DNA from: Clostridiales bacterium
GTDB lineage: Bacteria > Bacillota > Clostridia > Lachnospirales > Lachnospiraceae
Direction of reading: 5' to 3'
NCBI GenBank assembly: GCA_020859985.1
Contig: JAJBVD010000062.1
Location: 79,155 to 143,154, forward strand
Length of the DNA: 64,000 nt
Shown here: positions 17,064 through 25,554 of the stretch, one piece after another
Layout: every line of letters begins with the position of its first letter
Position numbering within the stretch: position 1 is the first letter of the stretch
The notes under the pieces: model-generated
Seen by the model: the letters and a program-made list of their open reading frames with translations, nothing else
The model's database searches: none
What the model was told of the DNA's origin: nothing
Program-made: the position numbers and the translations under genes

Positions 17064-18179
17064 CTACTTCTTCACCGCATACATTTGCGTCAGTTTGCCC
17101 TGGACGACGAAGCGGGTCGACGAATCCCCGGTGCAGGTGGAGAGCGTCACCACCTTGTCGTCTGTCGATACAGTGACATTCGTGTTATCCACTTCAGATT
17201 CTTCCATCGCGGTGGTCAGGAATTCTTCGAATTCCTCGTCCGTGAATACGATCTGGTAGGGTTGCCCTACCTTATTCACGACTCTCGCAGAGAAGATGCG
17301 ATACATATAGATAACATCTTCCGTGTAGATCCAGAAGTACTTGCTTGTCTTGAAGACTTCCTCGTCGCGGAATTTTTTCAGAGAGCCAAACATCGAGCCG
17401 TTTTTCATATTGTGGCCGTAAATGACTGTATTCTGATCACTGAAGTCGCTTTCATTCTCATAATGCATGAAGAGGCAGCCGGCAAACAGGTCCTCCTGTT
17501 CAAAGGAACGATGAAGATAATAATCATTGTCCTCGCCCTGAACGACCGGATAGCTTAAATCCAACGCCCGGATTTTGAGCCAGCCGACAATGTCTGAATT
17601 GATCTCTTTCAGCGATTCATAGTCGATCGGGCTTTCCATGACCGGCAGCGTCACCTCCTCACCAGCCACAGTCACTGTCCTCACCTCACGGCCGCTGAGC
17701 AGCTGTGCCAGAGCACTCTCATCCTCCGCAGCTTCCTCAAACGCCTCTTCCAGTGCGTCCAGATCCTCCGTCTCGGTCTCATCTGTCGCCGACGCGTAGT
17801 TCTCAAGACTCGAATAGGCGTCGTCCGCCTTTTTGTATTCCTTATAATAGCCGTAAAGCATATAGCCCGCGTAGACAAACACGCAAAACGCCGCCGCCAT
17901 CACGATCATGCTGATCGCGTCGCCTACACGGCTTCTTTTCTTCTTCTTTTTCGGTTTTTTACCGGAACCCTGTCCCGTGCCGCCCGAAGCGTTCCCGTTG
18001 GGAGTATTCCCGCCGGGGGCGCCGTAAGGACCGTTGTAAGAGTTATTGCTGCTGTAATAGCTGACCTGTTCCCCACCATACCCGGCAGAATCCCTGGTCC
18101 CGGCATTGCTTCCGTATCCGGCGCCGTTCTCATATCCGGCGTTATTTCTGTTTCCTTCTCCTCTTTGCCCTCTTCTCAT
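17064..18179 (-). CDS. srtB: Class B sortase
   Basis: A 371-residue membrane transpeptidase that attaches surface proteins to the wall. A Gly/Asn/Tyr-rich cytoplasmic tail of about 85 residues and a basic KKPKKKKKRSR stretch precede one membrane helix (ISMIVMAAAFCVFVYAGYML). The catalytic domain has His in VIYGHNMKNGSMF, Cys in TLSTCTGDS and Arg in TRFVVQGKL. The class B features are the long N-terminus and the YPVVQGEDNDYYL segment. I prefer the ATG at 18179 (AGAGGGGG upstream). It overlaps the kinase gene by 38 nt. The likely substrate in the window is the QTGD-ending adhesin at 25555-29580. Confidence 0.92.
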   Translation of the reverse strand: MRRGQRGEGNRNNAGYENGAGYGSNAGTRDSAGYGGEQVSYYSSNNSYNGPYGAPGGNTPNGNASGGTGQGSGKKPKKKKKRSRVGDAISMIVMAAAFCVFVYAGYMLYGYYKEYKKADDAYSSLENYASATDETETEDLDALEEAFEEAAEDESALAQLLSGREVRTVTVAGEEVTLPVMESPIDYESLKEINSDIVGWLKIRALDLSYPVVQGEDNDYYLHRSFEQEDLFAGCLFMHYENESDFSDQNTVIYGHNMKNGSMFGSLKKFRDEEVFKTSKYFWIYTEDVIYMYRIFSARVVNKVGQPYQIVFTDEEFEEFLTTAMEESEVDNTNVTVSTDDKVVTLSTCTGDSSTRFVVQGKLTQMYAVKK

Positions 18180-19323
18180 ACGCATCCCCCTCTGCGTCCG
18201 GCATAGATACCGGTATGTTCACGATAAATCGGGTGTTCTTGCTGTCGCTGACCGCCGAGATCACGCCGCCGTGAAGCTCCACGATCCGTTTGGCAATCGC
18301 CAGCCCCAGTCCGGCTCCGCCTGTCTTGCTCGACCTCCCGTCATCTACACGATAGAACTTTTCAAAGATCATCTCCAGCTTTTTCTGCGGAATCTGCGGC
18401 CCCTCATTGGTAAATACAATCGTAATGCCTCCGTTGCCGCCGCGGGCCTGAATCAGGATCTGAGAATTCTCATATCCGTAGGCTGCCGCATTTTTCAGCA
18501 GATTATCAAACACACGTGCCAGCTTGTCCGGATCGCCCTGCATGATCAGGCCTTCCTGCACATCCACCACGCAGGTCATGTTCTTACGGTTCAGAAGTCC
18601 AAGGTTTTCATCCTCCAGCTGCTCCAGCATGATTGAAAGATTAATCTCTCTCTTTTCCAGAACCATATCCTGTACATTGTAGCGTGTGATCTCAAAGAAC
18701 TCATTCAGCAGCTCTTCCAGACGGATTGCTTTCTCCAGGGTAACGTGCGTGTATTTTGCCCGCTCCTCCGGAGACATCTCCGGATGTTCATCCAGCATGG
18801 CCAGATACGCAGTCACCGAAGTCAGCGGTGTCTTGAGGTCATGCGCCAGACAGGCCACCATCTCATTCTTGCGCTGCTCGCTCACCACAGCCTGCTGTGC
18901 TCTCCAGGAAAGCTTGCGCTGCAGAAGATTCATCTGCTCCGCCATCGGCTCCAGATCTTCTCCCAGCACGACCGGCTCCCCTGACTCAGCGAGAATGCCG
19001 TCCAGCGCCTCGCTGATGCGGTTCAGGCTTTTCGTCATCTTCCCCACCGCAAGGAGGAAAAACAATAAAAACAAAATGGCAAGCATTGCAAACGCAAACA
19101 ACCACTTCCCATCCAGAGCCAGACGGCTATAGAAAGCTTCGGCATATTCCGCTGATGCTCCCATTTTTTCAAGTACTTTCACCACAAGACTCTGAAACGT
19201 CTCCTGCCCGATTCCCTGCGTCAGGAATGTCAGAACCCCGTATCCGGCAGCCACCACCAGAAAACTGACCAGCAGTGCCCGTAAAATTGTATTTCGTTTT
19301 AATTTGCCGTACCTATTTTTCAA
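18142..19323 (-). CDS. VanS-like sensor histidine kinase
   Basis: A 393-residue membrane kinase with two membrane helices (about 13-37 and 73-93) flanking a ~35-residue outside loop. HisKA has LAHDLKTPLTSVTAYLAML (His phosphosite), the N box LLKNAAAYGYEN and the G box GGAGLGLAIAKRIVELHGG. The resemblance to VanS of glycopeptide systems runs through the whole kinase core. The start is a TTG at 19321-19323 overlapping the regulator's stop, so the pair is translationally coupled. No vanHAX genes are present here, so a glycopeptide-resistance role is not supported; control of sortase or surface genes is more likely. Confidence 0.88.
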   Translation of the reverse strand: MKNRYGKLKRNTILRALLVSFLVVAAGYGVLTFLTQGIGQETFQSLVVKVLEKMGASAEYAEAFYSRLALDGKWLFAFAMLAILFLLFFLLAVGKMTKSLNRISEALDGILAESGEPVVLGEDLEPMAEQMNLLQRKLSWRAQQAVVSEQRKNEMVACLAHDLKTPLTSVTAYLAMLDEHPEMSPEERAKYTHVTLEKAIRLEELLNEFFEITRYNVQDMVLEKREINLSIMLEQLEDENLGLLNRKNMTCVVDVQEGLIMQGDPDKLARVFDNLLKNAAAYGYENSQILIQARGGNGGITIVFTNEGPQIPQKKLEMIFEKFYRVDDGRSSKTGGAGLGLAIAKRIVELHGGVISAVSDSKNTRFIVNIPVSMPDAEGDAYEKRAKRRRKQK

Positions 19324-20008
19324 TTTTGTACCCTACTCCCCAGACGGTTTTGATAAAATCGCTCTTCCTGTGCCCATCGCCCATTTTTTCCCGCAGATGG
19401 CGGATATGAACCATAACTGTATTGTTGCTGTTCTTAAAATATTTTTCTTTCCATATCTGCTCAAAAAGCTGCTCGGAGCTGATCACCTTCCCGCGGTTCT
19501 CACACAGAAGTCACAGGATATCAAATTCTGTCGGAGTCAATGTCAGCTCCCGCTCATTGTAACTGCACTCGTGCGTATCGCGGTTCATCAAAAGCCCTGC
19601 GAAGTCGATGATATTCTCCGGCGGTTCCGCAGCAGTCCCATTGTATTTCTGATAGCGGCGAAGCTGCGCCTTGACCCGCGCCACCATCTCCAGCGGATTG
19701 AACGGCTTCGGGATATAGTCGTCCGCCCCCAGTGTCAGTCCGTTGATCTTGTCTGTGTACTCCGTCTTCGCAGTCAGCATAATCACCGGGAACTTATACT
19801 TCTCACGGATCTTCTGCAATACCCGGAACCCGTCAATATCCGGCAGCATCACATCCAGAAGCGCCAGATCCGGCGGGGAAGTCTCCACCTTTTTCAACGC
19901 CTCGCGGCCGGAATACGCCAGCTCGACCTCATAGCCGTCGTTGCGAAGATAGAGACCGATCACATCGGCAATCTCTTTTTCGTTGTCCAAAACCAGAATC
20001 TTACTCAT
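19313..20008 (-). pseudogene. VanR-like response regulator interrupted by an in-frame TGA
   Basis: An OmpR-type regulator. The receiver domain (1-120) is intact, with phosphoacceptor Asp in LALLDVMLPDIDGF and Lys in GADDYIPKPFNPLEM. In the winged helix, codon 166 is TGA (plus 19511-19513), right after LTPTEFDIL. The same frame continues with LLCENRGKVISSEQLF, NTVMVHIRHLREKMG and TVWGVGYKIEK to a TAG, giving 231 codons, the VanR length. VanR-type proteins have Arg or Trp there, so one base change (CGA or TGG to TGA) explains it. As read, the DNA-binding half is lost. It overlaps the kinase start. Confidence 0.85.
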
Positions 20009-20164
20009 TTGTATCTCCGAAATTTTATCCCTGTCCTGTCCGCATATATTTGTGCGCCGCCGGAATCCCGAGACTGGCTATCTGACCTGTTCACGGGAAA
20101 TACACCAGAAGTCCTGCTGCAGCTTCCGTAATCGTAATCGTCCGATAGCGATACTGTTACAACA

Positions 20165-21559
20165 TCATGTCAGGCTTCCCACCGTCCGCGGATACGGCAG
20201 CACGTCGCGGATATTGGACATACCGGTCAGGTACATCACGCAGCGCTCAAACCCGAGTCCGAATCCGGAGTGACGCGTGGAGCCGTATTTGCGCAGATCC
20301 ACATAATACGTATAGTCCTCCGGCTTCATACCAAGCTCCGCAATCCGTGCCGTGAGAATGTCAAGATCGTCCTCTCTCTGGCTGCCGCCGATGATCTCGC
20401 CGATACCCGGTACGAGGCAGTCCATCGCACGCACCGTCTTCCCGTCCTCATTCAGCTTCATATAAAATGCCTTGATCTCCTTCGGATAATCCGTGACGAA
20501 CAGCGGACGTTTGTAGATCTGCTCAGTCAGATAGCGCTCGTGCTCAGTCTGCAGATCGCAGCCCCAGGAAACCTTGTATTCGAATTTGTCGTTGTGCTTT
20601 TTCAGGATCTCCACCGCTTCCGTGTAGGTGACATGGCCGAACTCCGAGTTCAGCACATGGTTCAAACGATCAAGCAGCCCCTTATCCACAAAGGAATTGA
20701 AGAAATTCATCTCCTCCGGCGCGTTCTCCAGCACGTAGCGGATGACGAACTTGAGCATGTCCTCTGCCAGAGCCATATTATCGTCCAGATCGGCAAACGC
20801 GATCTCCGGCTCGATCATCCAGAACTCCGCCGCGTGGCGCGCAGTGTTGGAATTCTCCGCGCGAAATGTCGGTCCGAACGTATAGACGTTCCGGAATGCC
20901 TGAGCAAACGCCTCCACATCGAGCTGTCCGCTCACGGTCAGATTCGTCATTTTCCCGAAAAAGTCCTGCGTATAATCAATCTCGCCTTTATCGTTGCGCG
21001 GCGGATTGTTCATATCCATCGTCGTCACCTGAAACATCTCCCCGGCGCCCTCACAGTCACTCGCGGTGATCAGAGGCGTATGCACATAGACAAAGCCTCT
21101 CTCCTGAAAAAAGGTATGGATCGCGTAGGCGATCAGCGAGCGCACGCGGAATACCGCCTGAAAGGTATTCGTGCGCGGGCGAAGATGCGGAACCGTACGC
21201 AGGTACTCCATCGAATGGCGCTTCTTCTGCATCGGGTAATCCGGCGTCGACGCTCCCTCAACCTCCACGGAAGCCGCCTGAATCTCGAACGGCTGTTTCG
21301 CGTTCGGCGTCGCCACAAGCGTTCCTTTCACGATCACAGCCGCGCCGACATTCAGCTTCGAAATCTCGGCAAAATTCGGCAGCTGATCCGAATATACAAT
21401 CTGAAGGGTCTCAAAAAACGTACCGTCGTGCAGGACGATAAATCCAAAGGTCTTCGAATCGCGGATGCTGCGCACCCAGCCTCCGACGGTAATCTCACGG
21501 TCTATATAGCTGTCCCGGTCGCGATACAGCTCTTTTACGGTAGTAAACTGCAAATCCAT
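20165..21559 (-). CDS. asnS: Asparagine-tRNA ligase
   Basis: A 464-residue class II synthetase that charges tRNA-Asn. An OB-type anticodon domain ([22 protein letters not shown]) is followed by the catalytic core with motif 2 [20 protein letters not shown] and motif 3 [15 protein letters not shown]. AsnRS rather than AspRS is indicated by length and the absence of the bacterial AspRS insertion. The start at 21559 has GAGGAGA upstream and a good promoter lies 130 nt ahead. No T-box element is visible in the leader. Confidence 0.96.
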   Translation of the reverse strand: MDLQFTTVKELYRDRDSYIDREITVGGWVRSIRDSKTFGFIVLHDGTFFETLQIVYSDQLPNFAEISKLNVGAAVIVKGTLVATPNAKQPFEIQAASVEVEGASTPDYPMQKKRHSMEYLRTVPHLRPRTNTFQAVFRVRSLIAYAIHTFFQERGFVYVHTPLITASDCEGAGEMFQVTTMDMNNPPRNDKGEIDYTQDFFGKMTNLTVSGQLDVEAFAQAFRNVYTFGPTFRAENSNTARHAAEFWMIEPEIAFADLDDNMALAEDMLKFVIRYVLENAPEEMNFFNSFVDKGLLDRLNHVLNSEFGHVTYTEAVEILKKHNDKFEYKVSWGCDLQTEHERYLTEQIYKRPLFVTDYPKEIKAFYMKLNEDGKTVRAMDCLVPGIGEIIGGSQREDDLDILTARIAELGMKPEDYTYYVDLRKYGSTRHSGFGLGFERCVMYLTGMSNIRDVLPYPRTVGSLT

Positions 21560-21683
21560 GTCTACGGTCTCCTCTTCTTTTTATGCCTGGCAGCTCCGTC
21601 CGGCATACCCACATCTGACACATCTTCTGCTGGCGTCCTGACGGCTGCAATGTTCATGTCCGGCATGATTTTATATACATCCG

Positions 21684-21712
21684 ATTATACCCACATTTTC
21701 CAAGGTCTGCAA
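21684..21712 (-). promoter_or_regulatory. Promoter of asnS
   Basis: Minus strand: TTGCAG (21707-21712), 17-nt spacer, perfect TATAAT (21684-21689). It leaves a leader of roughly 115 nt with no T-box core found. Confidence 0.7.
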
Positions 21713-21810
21713 GGGCTATCCGTGCGCGGGTTTCTTAAATGTTTTGTAATATTATGGAACGTTAATCCAAGTTTGCAGGAACCTCATCATCCGTTTCCTG
21801 TATAAAACGA

Positions 21811-22137
21811 TCAAAATCTGACTAAAAAAGCCGGTCCTGAATAATGAAGATTGTAATGTTTTGTCCAGTAAGTCTTTCCATCATCTGCAGTTATTAAGTA
21901 TTTCTTAATAACTGCTTCTTCTATTAATTCACTATCTGAAAAAATTTTTTTTAAATGCTGATTTACAGCCGGAATTGACACACCATATAAAGCCGCCATC
22001 ATTTTCTGCGTCAGCCAGATGTTCTCGTCCTCATAACGCATCTCAAAACTTGATTCCTGACCGCCCGTAGACGCCACAAAGGTCAGATATTCCGCCGCAG
22101 AAGAGCGGATGGTAACTTCATTTTTCTTTTTCCCCAT
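21811..22137 (-). pseudogene. Truncated RhuM family protein
   Basis: A 108-residue start of a RhuM-type protein (virulence-associated, DNA-binding, usually about 330 residues). Recognisable are EDENIWLTQKMMAALYGVSI, the helix-turn-helix-like INQHLKKIFSDSEL and DGKTYWTKHYNLHY. The reading frame then leaves the family and stops 10 residues later. The rest of the gene is not present downstream, so this is a 3'-deleted remnant. It retains a promoter and ribosome-binding site (GGAAGGAAA), so a short N-terminal domain could still be made. Confidence 0.75.
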
Positions 22138-22230
22138 TATCCTGTTTCCTTCCCTCTAAACCTAAGTTTCCATATATTTCCACAGTATTTCTTCTAAAAC
22201 ATTTTCGACGCTATAATAAATATTACCGAG

Positions 22231-22259
22231 ACTATAGCACAAAATTTTGCTTTTGTCGA
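22231..22259 (-). promoter_or_regulatory. Promoter of the rhuM remnant
   Basis: Minus strand TCGACA (22254-22259), 17-nt spacer, TATAGT (22231-22236). Otherwise the 22138-22473 gap holds only the L25 terminator. Confidence 0.5.
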
Positions 22260-22344
22260 CCTTAACCCATCGTCTAAAGTCACTGAGATTGCGGACTAAT
22301 TATTCCCGGCAGTTCTATCAATACAACATTATCCACCAATACAA

Positions 22345-22382
22345 AACCCCATCTGCAGCTCCTGTTTCTGTCAGATGGGGTT
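22345..22382 (-). terminator. Terminator of the L25 gene
   Basis: Minus strand AACCCCATCTG and CAGATGGGGTT form a perfect stem with a 16-nt loop, followed by TTGTATTGG. It lies 90 nt after the L25 stop. Confidence 0.75.
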
Positions 22383-22473
22383 AACCTCTTCTACAGCGCT
22401 CGCGCGCCATTCTGTTTTATATACCGCATAGCCGTGCTGCAAAATTCCGGAACAAAGCTACAGGCGGTTTTAC

Positions 22474-23055
22474 TTATTCCTCCGCTGCTTCCTCTTCATC
22501 CTTCACAGCGGATGCATGGGACTCGGAGACAAGCACTACGACTGCGTCGCGGCTCGTCGTCAGCTCCACATCCGGATTGGAGGCAATCGGCAGATCTTCT
22601 ACTTTTACGGAATCGCCCGGCTTCATTTCTCCGACGTCAATCTCCACTTTCTCCACCAGTGCCGACGGCAGTGCTTTGTATGCGATCTCTTCAAGAACCA
22701 CCTGCAGGATTCCTTCCTGAATCTTATCATGGTTCAGAAGAACAACCTCGGCGACGGAATGTACCTTCTCGGTGCTGACAAGCGCCTGAAAGTCCACCTC
22801 ATCATACTGGTTCTTCATGGAATTGTAATTCATTTCCTTGATCAGAACGTCCAGCTTCTGTCCGTCGACGTCCAGATACAGCTGGCTGCCTTTTTTCTTT
22901 GAACGGAAAACGCGCTCCGCGTCACGTTTGTTGATCATGATCGGAATGGAGCCTTCAATCTCGCGTCCGACCACATTGCCGGTCACGTAGCCCTCCCGTC
23001 TCAGTTTTTTTGCCTTTACCGTCAAGTCTCTTTTCTCAGCTTTTAAAGTATCCAT
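22474..23055 (-). CDS. rplY: 50S ribosomal protein L25/general stress protein Ctc
   Basis: A 193-residue L25 of the two-domain Ctc form. The N-terminal 5S rRNA-binding domain has LRREGYVTGNVVGREIEG and the C-terminal TL5-type beta domain has EVDFQALVSTEKVH and VEIDVGEMKPGDSVKVEDL. The tail is acidic (KDEEEAAEE), typical of this form. It binds 5S rRNA. It is monocistronic with its own terminator. Confidence 0.93.
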   Translation of the reverse strand: MDTLKAEKRDLTVKAKKLRREGYVTGNVVGREIEGSIPIMINKRDAERVFRSKKKGSQLYLDVDGQKLDVLIKEMNYNSMKNQYDEVDFQALVSTEKVHSVAEVVLLNHDKIQEGILQVVLEEIAYKALPSALVEKVEIDVGEMKPGDSVKVEDLPIASNPDVELTTSRDAVVVLVSESHASAVKDEEEAAEE

Positions 23056-23306
23056 TTTATCTCTTCCTTTCTTTCAGCTGACTGTTCGCAGAACTGCCGT
23101 GCGGTTTCTCACTGCTCTTACAGGCAGCAGGTATGCCGTGCAGCGGACTGTTGACGTTTTTTGTTGCATCTGTATTATAACACGTATGATAAGAAAAGAT
23201 TCACCAAAAATTCCTATTCTTTTCCTTGTGTTTTTCTGAAATATTTTTTACACTCTTCTGAAAAAGACAAATGCTTTTATTCATGTTTTAAGATGGGAGG
23301 TACTGT

Positions 23307-25310
23307 ATGAGCAAAAAAGGGGCATGTACGGCGGCGATCTTGGTGTTTGTGCTCGCATTTACGCTTGCGCTCGCAGGCAATGTGTATACCGGATATGCAG
23401 AAGAAAGTCAGTACGTCACGGAAGCTGATTCTGAACAGGCTGAGACGGACGGAACCACAGGTACCACAGATAATACCGGGGCCGCAGACGGAACTGGAAC
23501 TGACTCCGCCGACCCCTTCACATACGCCTCCGGCTACGAGGAAATCTATGAAGCGCTTTCTGCCATAGCCGAAAACACCTACGCACGGACGTCAGACGGC
23601 ACCATGCTGATCACTGAGGCATATGATACGGCGGATCTGGCTCTGGGCGCATCGAATTCAGCTTCGGCGGATGTTGCTGAGGAAGATGTCATGTCCGAGG
23701 AAACATATTCTGGATTGTCAGATGCAGATACCAGTTCTTCGGAAGCTTATGTGGTCACAGAGGACGAAGATTCCGGTTCAGCAGAAGCCAGCTCCGATTA
23801 TTCCTCCACCAACGTCCAGGAATACGGAGTAGACGAGGGAGACGTAGTGAAAACAGATGGCTCTTACATTTACATCCTGCGCTCGGACGGCGAATTCCTG
23901 ATCGTCAATGTCAATGGCACGGACAACGAGATGGAGCTTGTAAGCCAGACTTCGCTGGAAAGCGACAATGACCTGACGGTAAAGGAGATGTATCTGGACG
24001 GCGATGTTTTAAATATCATTGCCAGAGAATATGTCACCTCGCTCACGGAAGAAGAAGACGGCACATACTACACCAGTTCCGCTTCTGTCACCGCACTGTA
24101 CACCTACGACATCAGCGACCGCAGCGAGCCGGTTCTCTCCGGTAAGGTAACGCAGGAGGGCTATTACAGCGACTCCCGCAAGGCCGGCAATTATATTTAC
24201 CTGTTTTCCACGTATTTCCCGTCAGTCGGGGATTCACTGGAAGAGAGCACAATCGCGCCGCTTCTGAACGGTGCCGAAGCAAAAGCGGAGGATTATTATC
24301 TTCCGGAAACCCTGACCAGCACGGAATGTCTGGTCATCAGCTCGGTGGATGTGACGAGCCCGTCCGAATTCGCTGACAATAAAATTCTGGTCTCCGGCGC
24401 TGATAATTTCTACGTAAGTCAGGAAAACATTTATGCGGTCAACGAGAATTATGAAAATTCGAACACCGTCACTGAAATCACAAAATTCCACTATGAGGAC
24501 GGACTGATCACCGGCGTCGCGGCAGGCTCCGTGACCGGCTATCTGAACGATTCGTTCTCGATGAATGAGTACGATGGCAATCTTCGCCTTGTAACAACCT
24601 ACTACGGCGACGACATCTCGCCGACTGCCGCTGTCACGGACTGGACAGAGCATAACGCACTCTACATCCTCGACGCGTCCATGAAGCAGCTTTCCGTCAT
24701 TTCTGATCTTGCTGCCGGAGAGACGGTCCGTTCCGCGCGTTTTCTGGGGGAGACCGGCTATTTCGTCACCTTCGAGCAGACAGACCCGCTGTTCTCCGTC
24801 GACCTCTCCGACCCGGACAATCCGGAAATTTTAGGCGAATTGAAAATCAGCGGTTTTTCCTCCTATCTGCATTTTTATGGGGAAGACCTCCTGCTCGGAC
24901 TCGGTTACGAGGCGGACGAATCCACAGGCAGCACGACCGGACTTAAGCTGTCCATGTTTGACATCTCCGATCCGTCTGATGTGACGGAAGCGGCAAAATA
25001 TGTGATTGATGGCGTCACCTGGTGTGAGTCGCTGTCCAACTACAAATCGATTCTGGCGAATGCCGGCAAAAACATCATCGGCTTCTACTGCGACAATCGC
25101 TTCCTGATCTTCTCCTACGATGAGGAGGAAGGATTTGTACAGGAGCTGATCTACGATTTCTACGCGGATGGGCTGGCCGGAGCGGCCGACAGTTCCACCA
25201 TGCGCGGCCTCTACATCGGAGATACGCTGTACCTTGCAGGCAGCACATTCGTGATTCGCTTTGATATGAGCAATGGATACGAAAAGACGCAGGTATTAAC
25301 TTTCGGATAA
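23307..25310 (+). CDS. Secreted beta-propeller domain protein
   Basis: A 667-residue extracellular protein. The signal peptide (about 1-32, AAILVFVLAFTLALAGNVYT) is followed by a Thr/Asp/Ser-rich spacer to about 165. The propeller domain then starts at the family hallmark NVQEYGVDEGDVVKTDG and runs to the end. Repeated blade motifs include YIYILRSDGEFLIVNV, LYTYDISDRSEPVLSG and LYILDASMKQLSVISDLAAG. This is the C-terminal beta-propeller family distantly related to WD40; its function is unknown, possibly wall- or matrix-associated. The ATG at 23307 follows GGGAGG. It is convergent with the adhesin gene, with a hairpin and a terminator between them. Confidence 0.85.
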   Translation: MSKKGACTAAILVFVLAFTLALAGNVYTGYAEESQYVTEADSEQAETDGTTGTTDNTGAADGTGTDSADPFTYASGYEEIYEALSAIAENTYARTSDGTMLITEAYDTADLALGASNSASADVAEEDVMSEETYSGLSDADTSSSEAYVVTEDEDSGSAEASSDYSSTNVQEYGVDEGDVVKTDGSYIYILRSDGEFLIVNVNGTDNEMELVSQTSLESDNDLTVKEMYLDGDVLNIIAREYVTSLTEEEDGTYYTSSASVTALYTYDISDRSEPVLSGKVTQEGYYSDSRKAGNYIYLFSTYFPSVGDSLEESTIAPLLNGAEAKAEDYYLPETLTSTECLVISSVDVTSPSEFADNKILVSGADNFYVSQENIYAVNENYENSNTVTEITKFHYEDGLITGVAAGSVTGYLNDSFSMNEYDGNLRLVTTYYGDDISPTAAVTDWTEHNALYILDASMKQLSVISDLAAGETVRSARFLGETGYFVTFEQTDPLFSVDLSDPDNPEILGELKISGFSSYLHFYGEDLLLGLGYEADESTGSTTGLKLSMFDISDPSDVTEAAKYVIDGVTWCESLSNYKSILANAGKNIIGFYCDNRFLIFSYDEEEGFVQELIYDFYADGLAGAADSSTMRGLYIGDTLYLAGSTFVIRFDMSNGYEKTQVLTFG

Positions 25311-25377
25311 CAAAGCGCCTTGGCGCATCCTCACAAAACGTTTTATGATACCGGAAACGAAGTTTCTTATATCATTC

Positions 25378-25407
25378 GAGTAGGAGTCCGCTTGTCGGCT
25401 CCTACTC
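25378..25407. repeat. Perfect hairpin after the beta-propeller gene
   Basis: GAGTAGGAG and CTCCTACTC arms enclose a 12-nt loop. No T run follows, so this is not a clear terminator. Confidence 0.5.
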
Positions 25408-25476
25408 GCCCGCGCGAGCCGAGTGCGGCTTTAACCGCAAGATTTCAAGCCCGGCCTTGCGCATATAAAGCAAACT

Positions 25477-25510
25477 ATCCCGGGAACCAGCTCCATCCGG
25501 CTCCCGGGAT
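25477..25510. terminator. Terminator between convergent surface genes
   Basis: ATCCCGGGA and TCCCGGGAT arms with an inner ACC/GGC extension, followed by TCTTATCT. It lies 45 nt beyond the adhesin stop and 170 nt beyond the beta-propeller stop. Confidence 0.65.
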
Positions 25511-25554
25511 TCTTATCTAATATTGTACCTTCTCCATACACCTCTTACATGTTA

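Noticed and set aside
18142..20008. Glycopeptide-resistance cluster
   Set aside because: The two-component pair is VanRS-like, but no vanH, vanA/B or vanX gene is next to it.
20270..21805. A 511-codon open frame on the plus strand
   Set aside because: Lies wholly opposite asnS, is rich in Arg/His/Leu as expected of an antisense frame, and has no recognisable domain.
21560..21810. T-box leader of asnS
   Set aside because: No TGGNACCGCG-type core or specifier arrangement on the minus strand; only a normal promoter is seen.
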